From: Ideonella paludis
GTDB taxonomy: Bacteria; Pseudomonadota; Gammaproteobacteria; Burkholderiales; Burkholderiaceae_C
Reading direction: 5' to 3'
Assembly: GCF_018069865.1 (NCBI RefSeq)
Contig: NZ_JAGQDG010000001.1
Location: forward strand, 434,001-498,000
Length of the DNA stretch: 64,000 nt
In this document: positions 1 to 6,094 of the stretch, in pieces
How the letters are laid out: every line of letters begins with the position of its first letter
Position numbering within the stretch: position 1 is the stretch's first letter
Made by a program: the position numbers and the translations under genes
Notes under the pieces: generated by a model
What the model saw: only the letters and a program-made list of their open reading frames with translations
Told to the model about the DNA's origin: nothing
The model's database searches: none

Positions 1-491
1 CGCTCCTGGCGGTCCATGGTGATGGCCACACCCACCGGGGTGGCACCGGCGGCGCGGATCATGTCAGCCGCCTCGCGCTTGGAGGCGCCATCCGTGATCA
101 CGTCGTCAATGATCAACACCCGCCCCTTGACGGGCGCCCCCACCAAGGTACCGCCCTCGCCGTGATCCTTGGCTTCTTTGCGGTTGTAGGCATAGGGCAC
201 GCTCTTGCCCTCTTTGGCCAAGCCAATGGCCACCGCCGCAGCCAAGGTAATGCCTTTGTAGGCGGGGCCAAAGAGCATGTCGAACTCCAAGCCCGAGGCG
301 ATGAGCCGACGTGCATAGAATTCGCCCAGCCTCATGAGCTTGGCACCGTCGTCAAACAAGCCGGTGTTGAAGAAATAGGGGGACAGCCGACCCGCCTTGG
401 TCGTGAACTCGCCGAAGCGCAGAACCCCCGCCTCGACGGAGAACTTCACGAATTCCTGTGCCAGGGCGTCGGTGTGCGGGGTGGTTGTCAT
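1..491 (-). CDS. pyrE: Orotate phosphoribosyltransferase, C-terminus cut by window edge
   Basis: Transfers the phosphoribosyl group of PRPP to orotate, giving OMP, in cytosolic pyrimidine synthesis. The N-terminal 163 codons are present and the rest lies left of position 1. Visible family marks are the N-terminal [13 protein letters not shown] stretch, FGPAYKGI in the substrate region and the PRPP-binding block [17 protein letters not shown]. The ATG at 491 lies 18 bases from the divergent xth start, so each promoter must lie inside the other gene. pyrF, the next pathway enzyme, is at 19607-20431. Identification is firm; only the C-terminus is unseen. Confidence 0.95.
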   Translation of the reverse strand, partial: MTTTPHTDALAQEFVKFSVEAGVLRFGEFTTKAGRLSPYFFNTGLFDDGAKLMRLGEFYARRLIASGLEFDMLFGPAYKGITLAAAVAIGLAKEGKSVPYAYNRKEAKDHGEGGTLVGAPVKGRVLIIDDVITDGASKREAADMIRAAGATPVGVAITMDRQE

Positions 492-508
492 TGCGAAGGA
501 TTCGTCAA

Positions 509-1309
509 GTGGGTTTCAAGCTCGTCACGCTCAATCTCAACGGCATCCGCTCCGCGGCCACCAAAGGCTTTGTGGAGTGGGCCGAACAATCTGTTGCTGA
601 TTGTATTGGCGTCCAGGAAGTCAAAGCACAGGCGGCCGACATCGAGGGCCGGTTTGAGCAGGTGGCCCAGATGCCAGGCTACTTTCATTTCGCCCAGAAA
701 AAAGGCTACTCGGGCGTGGGACTCTATACCCGCCATCAACCGAGCGACGTGATTCGCGGCCTGGGCGTGCCCGAGTTTGATGACGAAGGCCGCTGGGTCG
801 AACTGCGCTTTGACAAACCCGGGCGCAAGCTGTCGATCATCAGTTGCTACTTCCCCAGCGGCTCCTCAGGCGAGGAGCGCCAGCAAGCCAAGTTTCGCTT
901 CTTGGCGGCCATGGCCCCACACCTGCAAGCCCTGCGGGCGGAGCGCGAATTCATCTTGGTGGGTGACCTCAACATCGCCCACCGCGAGGCCGACCTGAAG
1001 AACTGGAAGGGCAACCTCAAGAACAGCGGCTTTCTGCCCGAGGAGCGGGCTTGGATGACCCAACTGCTGGACCCGGCCCAGGGTGGGTTGGTGGATGTGT
1101 ACCGCCGCCTGCACCCGGACACGACCAACGAGTGCTACACATGGTGGAGCAACCGTGGCCAGGCCTATGCCAAGAACGTGGGCTGGCGACTGGACTATCA
1201 CATCGCGACTTCAGCGGTAGCTTCAACGGCAAGAGGTGCTTCGATTTTCAAAGCCTCTAAGTTCAGTGACCACGCGCCCTTGAGCATCGACTACGACATG
1301 AACATCTGA
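509..1309 (+). CDS. xth: Exodeoxyribonuclease III (AP endonuclease), with exchanged 3' end
   Basis: Base-excision-repair nuclease of the exonuclease III fold, 266 residues, normal family length. Residues seen: N11 in [10 protein letters not shown]37 in GVQEVK, the [16 protein letters not shown] block, and D254-H255 in the C-terminal FSDHAPL, matching the catalytic Asp-His of E. coli ExoIII. I chose GTG at 509 because GAAGGA (495-500) sits 8 bases upstream and the protein then begins [12 protein letters not shown]; longer versions read into pyrE. The last 37 codons (1196-1306) are AT-richer than the rest: 1201-1260 has 30 G+C of 60. A second, diverged version of these codons lies at 4019-4132 behind the restriction-modification genes. 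This tail therefore appears to have arrived with the island. The gene looks intact and functional. Confidence 0.93.
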   Translation: MGFKLVTLNLNGIRSAATKGFVEWAEQSVADCIGVQEVKAQAADIEGRFEQVAQMPGYFHFAQKKGYSGVGLYTRHQPSDVIRGLGVPEFDDEGRWVELRFDKPGRKLSIISCYFPSGSSGEERQQAKFRFLAAMAPHLQALRAEREFILVGDLNIAHREADLKNWKGNLKNSGFLPEERAWMTQLLDPAQGGLVDVYRRLHPDTTNECYTWWSNRGQAYAKNVGWRLDYHIATSAVASTARGASIFKASKFSDHAPLSIDYDMNI

Positions 1310-1337
1310 CGTGCCTCATGCAACGTCCCGCATGCGA

Positions 1338-1395
1338 ATTCAATGTTGAATCACTATGGTTTTGACATTTATTTAATATTTGATTAACATTAATC
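1338..1395 (+). promoter_or_regulatory. Promoter of the restriction-modification operon with two palindromic operator candidates
   Basis: A consensus -35 TTGACA (1362-1367) is followed after 17 bases by TAACAT (1385-1390), a good -10. Two perfect palindromes with 2-base centres flank this. ATTCAA-TG-TTGAAT (1338-1351) lies just upstream of the -35. GATTAA-CA-TTAATC (1382-1395) covers the -10 and the expected start of transcription. Their centres are 44 bp apart, about four helical turns. 1321-1400 has only 26 G+C in 80 bases. The layout suits autoregulation by the downstream ribbon-helix-helix protein; binding is inferred. Confidence 0.75.
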
Positions 1396-1419
1396 GTGGT
1401 CCAGTCGCGGAGGATGCTG

Positions 1420-1647
1420 GTGAGCAATCAGAAGTCTGGGGGGCGCCGTGGCCGGCCTCCGCGTTCAGACGGGGTCAAGGGCGTGCAGAAGGGGTCGAGG
1501 CTTCAGATCAGTCTGACCATCACCCCAGACATGCTGGTGAAGGTTGATGGCCTTGCTGCCGCGATGGGGCAGACAAGGGCTGCCGTCATCAATCTGGCCA
1601 TCTATCGCCTGCTGTCGCAAGAGAGTGGTGCTGGCGCGCAGTCGTAG
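1420..1647 (+). CDS. Ribbon-helix-helix DNA-binding protein, candidate controller of the R-M operon
   Basis: A 75-residue basic protein, first gene of the restriction-modification operon. Residues 9-15 (RRGRPPR) resemble an AT-hook. Residues 28-35 (RLQISLTI) are a likely beta-strand followed by two helices (36-49, 52-66), the CopG/Arc type of ribbon-helix-helix fold. I chose GTG 1420 because CGGAGG (1408-1413) is 6 bases upstream. ATG 1414 would abut the Shine-Dalgarno and GTG 1396 would sit at the predicted transcription start. The methyltransferase gene begins 31 bases after its stop. The likely role is repression or timing of the operon through the palindromes at 1338-1395. Most known R-M controllers are helix-turn-helix proteins, so this type is unusual. 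Function is inferred from fold and position. Confidence 0.7.
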   Translation: MSNQKSGGRRGRPPRSDGVKGVQKGSRLQISLTITPDMLVKVDGLAAAMGQTRAAVINLAIYRLLSQESGAGAQS

Positions 1648-1678
1648 CGCCAGCTCGCGCCTCACATCGGAATCGAAC

Positions 1679-2998
1679 ATGCCAAAGCGTCAATACAAGG
1701 TTGTTTCTCTGTTCTCCGGCGCTATGGGTCTGGATATCGGACTGGAGAGCACGGGGAGATTCAAGACACTCGCGGCCGTTGAGCTCCGCGCCCCCTTTTG
1801 CGAAACCATTCGAGCGAATCGGGATGCAGGCCGAACCAGCTCTCGAAAAATGAAGGTCTACGAGGGCGATATCCGCGAACTGTCTGCGGAACAGCTCATG
1901 GACGACCTCGGCATCAAGCCCGGCGAGTTGGATCTGTTGGTGGGTGGCCCCCCCTGCCAGTCGTTCAGCACCACAGGACGCCGAGGCACCGTTCAGGATC
2001 CGCGCGGCACCTTGCTCTGGGATTTCCTGCGGTTCGTTGAAGTGCTACAGCCCAAGTTCTTCTTGATGGAGAACGTGCGCGGATTGGTTTCGGCGGCTAT
2101 ACGCCACAGGCCTATTGCCGAGCGTCCTGACAAGGGTGGCGCACCCTTGGAGGCTGACGAACTACCTGGGTCAGTCCTGCGCAAGTTTGTTGCTGACTTG
2201 AGAGCATCAACTGCGGCGGACTACCGCATGGATGTCTTCGAGGTGAACGCTGTTAACTATGGCGCCCCGCAACTTCGTGAGCGGGTTCTCTTCATCGGCA
2301 ACCGCTTTGGCAAGGTCGTCGAGTTCCCTGCACCGACTCATGGTCAGTCGGACGGACTGAAGCCAATGTCCACGCTCCGCGATGTCATCGGCGGGCTCCA
2401 CGAACTGTCGCCAACCGTGTTGGACTTCAGTCCTCGCAAGAAGTCCTTTCTGGCTCAGATTCCGCCGGGGGGGAACTGGCGCGCGCTGCCGGAGAACCTG
2501 CAAAAGGAATCCATGGGGAAGGCGTGGTTTGCGAAAGGCGGACGTTCTGGTTGGTGGCGTCGCCTGAGTTTTGACCTGCCGTCCCCCACCATTCTGACCA
2601 TGCCGAATCATGCGAGCACGGCGCTTTGCCATCCCGAGCAGCTGCGTGCCTTGACTTTGCGTGAATGCGCGCTCATCCAAGAGTTCCCGCCCGCTTGGAC
2701 CTTCTGTGGGACTGCACAGGAGCAGTACGCCCAAGTGGGCAACGCCGTACCGACTCGCTTGGGCCTTGTTGCCGGGCAAGTGCTTGCGCATGAACTCGAC
2801 CGCGTCACGGCTCCGGCTAAGATTCAGAAGGCAGGTTCATTGCACGATGACAATGTGCGCATCGTCTATCTGCAGTCCCACGTTAGAACGCGCAAATGGT
2901 TCAAAAAGGGACAAGCCGTGCTGTGGGCGGACGGTGATGGGAATGCTGATGCTCACCACACGGGACCCGTAACCAGTAGGCGGGTCAGATCGGTGTAG
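1679..2998 (+). CDS. DNA (cytosine-5-)-methyltransferase of a type II restriction-modification system
   Basis: Adds a methyl group from S-adenosylmethionine to C5 of cytosine in a recognition site, protecting host DNA from the partner endonuclease. The 439 residues carry the family motifs in order: I LFSGAMGLDIGL (11-22), IV GGPPCQS with catalytic C93, VI ENV (131-133), VIII QLRER (198-202), and IX-X from TLRECALIQEF to QVGNAVP (352-358). The IPPGGNW stretch lies in the usual target-recognition region (about 210-320). About 80 residues follow motif X, a longer tail than minimal enzymes have. The start ATG 1679 precedes MPKRQYKVVSLFSG; upstream in-frame codons read through the regulator gene. 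Recognition sequence cannot be read from the protein. Codon use and GC are unlike the flanks. Confidence 0.95.
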   Translation: MPKRQYKVVSLFSGAMGLDIGLESTGRFKTLAAVELRAPFCETIRANRDAGRTSSRKMKVYEGDIRELSAEQLMDDLGIKPGELDLLVGGPPCQSFSTTGRRGTVQDPRGTLLWDFLRFVEVLQPKFFLMENVRGLVSAAIRHRPIAERPDKGGAPLEADELPGSVLRKFVADLRASTAADYRMDVFEVNAVNYGAPQLRERVLFIGNRFGKVVEFPAPTHGQSDGLKPMSTLRDVIGGLHELSPTVLDFSPRKKSFLAQIPPGGNWRALPENLQKESMGKAWFAKGGRSGWWRRLSFDLPSPTILTMPNHASTALCHPEQLRALTLRECALIQEFPPAWTFCGTAQEQYAQVGNAVPTRLGLVAGQVLAHELDRVTAPAKIQKAGSLHDDNVRIVYLQSHVRTRKWFKKGQAVLWADGDGNADAHHTGPVTSRRVRSV

Positions 2999-3068
2999 GC
3001 ATTAGCAAGCCGGAGAGCTTGCAAGATTTGGCGTTAACCTGCCGGCTTCGTACACATCGAAGCCAAAA

Positions 3069-3953
3069 ATGCCTGTGCGCCCTCGCCGATTTGCCCGACA
3101 GAACCTCGCGGATGCTCTTTCCCCTGGTGTGCACAGTGCCATCGTTCGAGAGACGGATAGCCTACTGGAGCGGAGGCTGGCCAAAGCAAACGAGGTCACC
3201 GATATCAGGCAGACCAACTTCAATCCGTTCCTACTGCTCATCACCTCGCCCGTCTACAACATCTTCAGCCCGTACGAGGTTGCCGAGCGCCTTCAACTGG
3301 GAAGCTCATTCCATGGTGATGACACTTCTTTCGGGCGCTTTGCAGAAGAGAAGATCCTCCCGCTATTTGGCGCAGCTCTACCGGCCCAGAAAGACCGGCT
3401 GAACAGGGCTTTAGCAGCGGTCTGGGAGCCGATTGACCGTTCAATGGAGATAGAGGGTCATACGTACATGATGAGCATCAAGGCTGGCCCCTGGACGATG
3501 AATCAGTCCCATGCGAACGGCATGATTGAGAAGTTTCCAACCGTTCATGCGAGCACGGGTGCTCGCTGCATGATTGGAATTACCTACGGGCGCTATGCCG
3601 ACCTGAACAACAAGCCGGCCTTGGTCGAAGCGAGCCTTGGCCATCCTGACTGGTTTGACTACCTGGTCGGCAAGGATTTCTGGGAGTTTGTAAGTGGCGT
3701 CAGGGACGTCCATGTGCACATCTTCAAGGCCATCCGTGAAGCACAAGCCCAGTTCGCTGAGCGGCACCGCGACGAAACCTTCCACGAGCGGTTGATTCGC
3801 AATCGGTTGGACATCGCCGCATCGTTGCGGCGGAAGTTCGACCTGGACAAAGAAGACGACTTCTGGGAGACCCTTTTCAACAACGCATTCGAGGGCGGAG
3901 ACGAGTTACCCCAAGCAGGTGCCGCTGCTGACCTCGACACCCCGGAGCAGTAG
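3069..3953 (+). CDS. Putative type II restriction endonuclease
   Basis: A 294-residue protein encoded 70 bases after the methyltransferase on the same strand, the normal place for the cognate endonuclease. I do not recognise its exact family. Residues about 128-149 read MEIEGHTYMMSIKAGPWTMNQ. An acidic residue followed by a hydrophobic strand ending in x-Lys and then a Gly-Pro turn is compatible with a PD-(D/E)xK nuclease core, but the canonical (D/E)xK acidic residue is replaced by Ser. Other conserved-looking blocks are FNPFLLL near residue 57 and DFWEFVSG around 222. There is no helicase, methyltransferase or membrane segment. The call rests mainly on operon position and size. ATG 3069 is the first good start and has no strong Shine-Dalgarno; a 6-bp inverted repeat (3005-3022) lies in the leader. 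Confidence 0.7.
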   Translation: MPVRPRRFARQNLADALSPGVHSAIVRETDSLLERRLAKANEVTDIRQTNFNPFLLLITSPVYNIFSPYEVAERLQLGSSFHGDDTSFGRFAEEKILPLFGAALPAQKDRLNRALAAVWEPIDRSMEIEGHTYMMSIKAGPWTMNQSHANGMIEKFPTVHASTGARCMIGITYGRYADLNNKPALVEASLGHPDWFDYLVGKDFWEFVSGVRDVHVHIFKAIREAQAQFAERHRDETFHERLIRNRLDIAASLRRKFDLDKEDDFWETLFNNAFEGGDELPQAGAAADLDTPEQ

Positions 3954-3984
3954 ACGCCCCGCCACGATGCCCGTCAGCATCAAG

Positions 3985-4007
3985 CCCGCAATGAATGTGG
4001 GTTTTTT
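3985..4007 (+). terminator. Rho-independent terminator closing the R-M operon
   Basis: Stem CCCGCA (3985-3990) pairs with TGTGGG (3996-4001), including one G-T pair, around loop ATGAA, followed by six T (4002-4007). A/T pairs with AA at 3982-3983 extend it. It lies 31 bases after the endonuclease stop and about 11 bases before the displaced xth tail, so it marks the right end of the inserted unit. Confidence 0.75.
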
Positions 4008-4018
4008 GGGACTCCTTG

Positions 4019-4132
4019 TACCACGTCGCCACTCCCAGCCTAGCCACCACCGCCCACGCCGCCGCCATCTACAAAACGCAGAAGTTCAGTGACCACGCCC
4101 CCTTGTCGGTGGACTACGACTTCAGCCTGTGA
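4019..4132 (+). pseudogene. xth: Displaced 3' end of xth (37 codons plus stop)
   Basis: Read in frame, this stretch encodes YHVAT...[16 protein letters not shown] and a TGA stop, the C-terminus of exonuclease III. The joined tail at 1196-1309 has exactly the same length, and 22 of 37 residues are identical. This copy is GC-rich like the host (4021-4080 has 41 G+C of 60), whereas the tail now on xth is not. This is therefore probably the resident tail, cut off when the restriction-modification unit entered. It has no start codon or Shine-Dalgarno and is taken to be untranslated. The upstream break lies in the about 10 bases after the T-run at 4007. Confidence 0.85.
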
Positions 4133-4353
4133 AGCAGCACGTAGTGCAGATACATTGCTCTGCGCTTCAGGGCTTTCCTAGGGGTTGCGATACATCCGCA
4201 CACACCACCGACATCCTGTGACTTTAAGGTCGTCGTTTCCATGACGACTTCACGTTCTGAGGGCTGCTGAGGGCGTATGGGCGCTGCTACATTGCCCTGG
4301 AGCGCCCCGACGAGAGGGCGTGTTTTTTTGCCACCCACTCGTTGAGGTTCTTC
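4133..4353. other. Intergenic region with two hairpins
   Basis: No gene found. GTCGTC (4229-4234) and GACGAC (4243-4248) form a 6-bp stem around 8 bases. CGCCC (4303-4307) and GGGCG (4316-4320) form a short stem followed by TGTTTTTTT (4321-4329), a terminator-like signal just ahead of the outer-membrane protein gene. It may end read-through from the xth side, or act as a leader attenuator. The stem is only 5 bp. Confidence 0.4.
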
Positions 4354-5001
4354 ATGCAGTTCCTGTCTCGTTTTTGCGCCTTGGCCCTGACCGCGCTGTC
4401 CGTCGGCACGACTCAAGCGGCCGAACCCTATGCCGCCATTGGCGCCCCCGGCGTGATGCTGGGCATTGCCCAGCCCGTCTCTGACACCGTCACCGTGCGC
4501 CTGGACTTGGCCACCATCGGCACCCGCGACAAATCGGGCGTGGAGCAGGGCATCAATTACAAGGGCCAGTACAAATCGAACCGCACCGGTTTGTTCGCAG
4601 ACTGGTTTGTGGCCGGAGGCTTCCGCCTGACGGGTGGCGTGACGGTCAACGACACCAAGTTCGACCTCACTGCGTTTGGCGATGGCACCCCGATCAAGAT
4701 CGGTAACACCAGCTACGCCACCACCACCGCAGACCGTTTTGTGGCCAACATCAAATTCCCCTCCACCACGCCCTACATCGGCATTGGCTGGGGCCACAAG
4801 ATGGGCAACAGCGGTTGGGGCTTTGTGGCCGACCTCGGCGCCTCCATCGGCAAGGCCACGGTGGCCACGCGCGTCGAAGGCCCCCTGCTGAGCCAAGTCA
4901 GCCAGGCCGACCTTGACCGCGAAACGCAAGAGTTGCGCGACGGCGTCGGCAAGGTCCGAGCGCTGCCGCAGTTGTCGGTCGGGGTAAGCTACCAGTTCTG
5001 A
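4354..5001 (+). CDS. Small outer-membrane beta-barrel protein
   Basis: A 215-residue exported protein. MQFLSRFCALALTALSVGTTQAA is a typical signal peptide. The rest alternates polar and hydrophobic residues as in barrel strands and ends in Phe (SVGVSYQF), the terminal aromatic recognised by the barrel assembly machinery. The length suits an eight-stranded barrel of the OmpW or OmpA-like type, but I cannot fix a family. ATG 4354 was chosen because GTTGAGG (4341-4347) lies 6 bases upstream; the in-frame TTG at 4342 sits inside that Shine-Dalgarno. It is followed by its own hairpin at 5011-5034. Confidence 0.75.
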   Translation: MQFLSRFCALALTALSVGTTQAAEPYAAIGAPGVMLGIAQPVSDTVTVRLDLATIGTRDKSGVEQGINYKGQYKSNRTGLFADWFVAGGFRLTGGVTVNDTKFDLTAFGDGTPIKIGNTSYATTTADRFVANIKFPSTTPYIGIGWGHKMGNSGWGFVADLGASIGKATVATRVEGPLLSQVSQADLDRETQELRDGVGKVRALPQLSVGVSYQF

Positions 5002-5010
5002 CCCTCACCC

Positions 5011-5034
5011 AGCCTCTGCATTTGGGCAGAGGCT
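5011..5034 (+). terminator. Hairpin after the outer-membrane protein gene, overlapping the next ribosome-binding site
   Basis: AGCCTCTGC (5011-5019) and GCAGAGGCT (5026-5034) form a perfect 9-bp stem with a 6-base loop, followed by TCT only, so the U-tract is weak. The 3' arm contains AGAGG, the only Shine-Dalgarno-like sequence near the hydrolase start at 5046. Folding would both hinder transcription and hide that site. Confidence 0.55.
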
Positions 5035-5045
5035 TCTCATGGCAA

Positions 5046-5684
5046 ATGCTGCGCTACCTCACCCTCCCCGTCACCGCCTTTCAACAAAACTGCTCGCTGA
5101 TCTGGTGCGACCAGACCATGGAGGGCGCCCTCATTGACCCGGGCGGTGAGGGCGAGGGCCTGAAGGCTGAAGCCCAGCGCTTGGGCGTCAAGCTCACCGC
5201 GCTGTGGCTGACCCACGCGCACATCGACCATGCCGGCGCCACCGGCACCTTGGCGCGCGAGTTGGGCCTGCCCATCATCGGCCCGCACCCGGGCGATCAG
5301 TTCTGGATCGATGGCCTGCCGCAGCAAAGCAAGATGTTCGGCTTTCCCGAGGCCGAGACCTTCACGCCCACGCGCTGGCTGGCCGACGGCGACAGCGTGA
5401 GCTTGGGCCACGCCACCGTGGCCGTGCGGCATTGCCCTGGGCACACCCCCGGGCATGTAGTCTTCCATGCCGCCGAGATCTCGCGCTGCTTTGTGGGCGA
5501 TGTGCTGTTCGCGGGCTCGATTGGCCGCACCGACTTTCCCGGTGGCGACCACGACACGCTGATCAACAGCATCACCCAGCGGCTGTGGCCCATGGGCGAC
5601 GACACCATCTTCATCCCTGGCCACGGCCCAGAAAGCAGCTTTGGGCGCGAACGGCGCAGCAACCCCTATGTGGGCAACACCTGA
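5046..5684 (+). CDS. Metallo-beta-lactamase-fold hydrolase (glyoxalase II-like)
   Basis: A 212-residue cytosolic enzyme of the hydroxyacylglutathione-hydrolase-like branch (YcbL type). It shows the metal motif THAHIDH (HxHxDH), then HCPGHTPGHVVF, GDVLFAGSIGRTD and the final IPGHGPES, which supply the dinuclear metal ligands. The family cleaves thioesters; the substrate is not known here. It lacks the C-terminal glutathione-binding domain of classical glyoxalase II, as YcbL proteins do. ATG 5046 opens MLRYLTLPV; the in-frame TTG at 5022 lies in the preceding hairpin. The stop is 2 bases from a MITE-like element. Confidence 0.85.
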   Translation: MLRYLTLPVTAFQQNCSLIWCDQTMEGALIDPGGEGEGLKAEAQRLGVKLTALWLTHAHIDHAGATGTLARELGLPIIGPHPGDQFWIDGLPQQSKMFGFPEAETFTPTRWLADGDSVSLGHATVAVRHCPGHTPGHVVFHAAEISRCFVGDVLFAGSIGRTDFPGGDHDTLINSITQRLWPMGDDTIFIPGHGPESSFGRERRSNPYVGNT

Positions 5685-5686
5685 GG

Positions 5687-5956
5687 CTAGGGTCTGCTGA
5701 CATACAAATCCTGCCCGCGCAGGAGTGTCCAAGGGCGCTGGAGTAGGCGCGATCCGCAGCCCGGGCTGGTGCCCGGGCAAGGTGAGCAACGCCCGCCAGC
5801 ACCCTTGGACGTCCTGCCCTCAGGGTGAGTCCTACAGGCCACGCCATTCGTTGTTGCGCCGCTTGCCCGCACAGAGGTGCGGGCGGCGCAGCGCGCCTAG
5901 ACTGGCATGGCCTGTAGGGCTCACGCGGGTAGGATTTGTATGTCAACAGACCCTAG
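5687..5956. mobile_element. MITE-like inverted-repeat element with CTAG at both ends
   Basis: The outer 33 bases are inverted repeats. 5687-5719, beginning CTAGGGTCTG, matches the complement of 5924-5956 at 31 of 33 positions. CTAG at each extreme may be a 4-bp target duplication of the YTAR kind made by IS5 relatives, or TA may be the duplicated site as for IS630. Inside is a second inverted repeat, 5825-5846 with 5903-5924 (20 of 22), enclosing GCCCGCAC-agag-GTGCGGGC, plus a hairpin GCCCGGGC-TGGT-GCCCGGGC near 5759-5778. No plausible gene is encoded. It fills most of the gene-free stretch 5685-6094. Confidence 0.75.
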
Positions 5957-6094
5957 CAGCCCCACCTGCGTCATTTGACAGCTTGTGCGGGGCGAGCCCC
6001 CTTGGCGACACTGGTGTGCCGCCGCTTTGGCTGACGTCCTTGACGCGCAGCCTCTGCGGGCGGTTCACACCACAAGACGCTGGGAGAGCCCGCC

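Noticed and set aside
3005-3022. GCAAGC/GCTTGC inverted repeat between methyltransferase and endonuclease genes
   Set aside because: Only 6 bp with no T-run; too weak to call a terminator or attenuator.
1196-4132. Integrated phage or integrative element
   Set aside because: No integrase, transposase, relaxase or phage gene lies in the interval; only the R-M genes and the xth tail are present.
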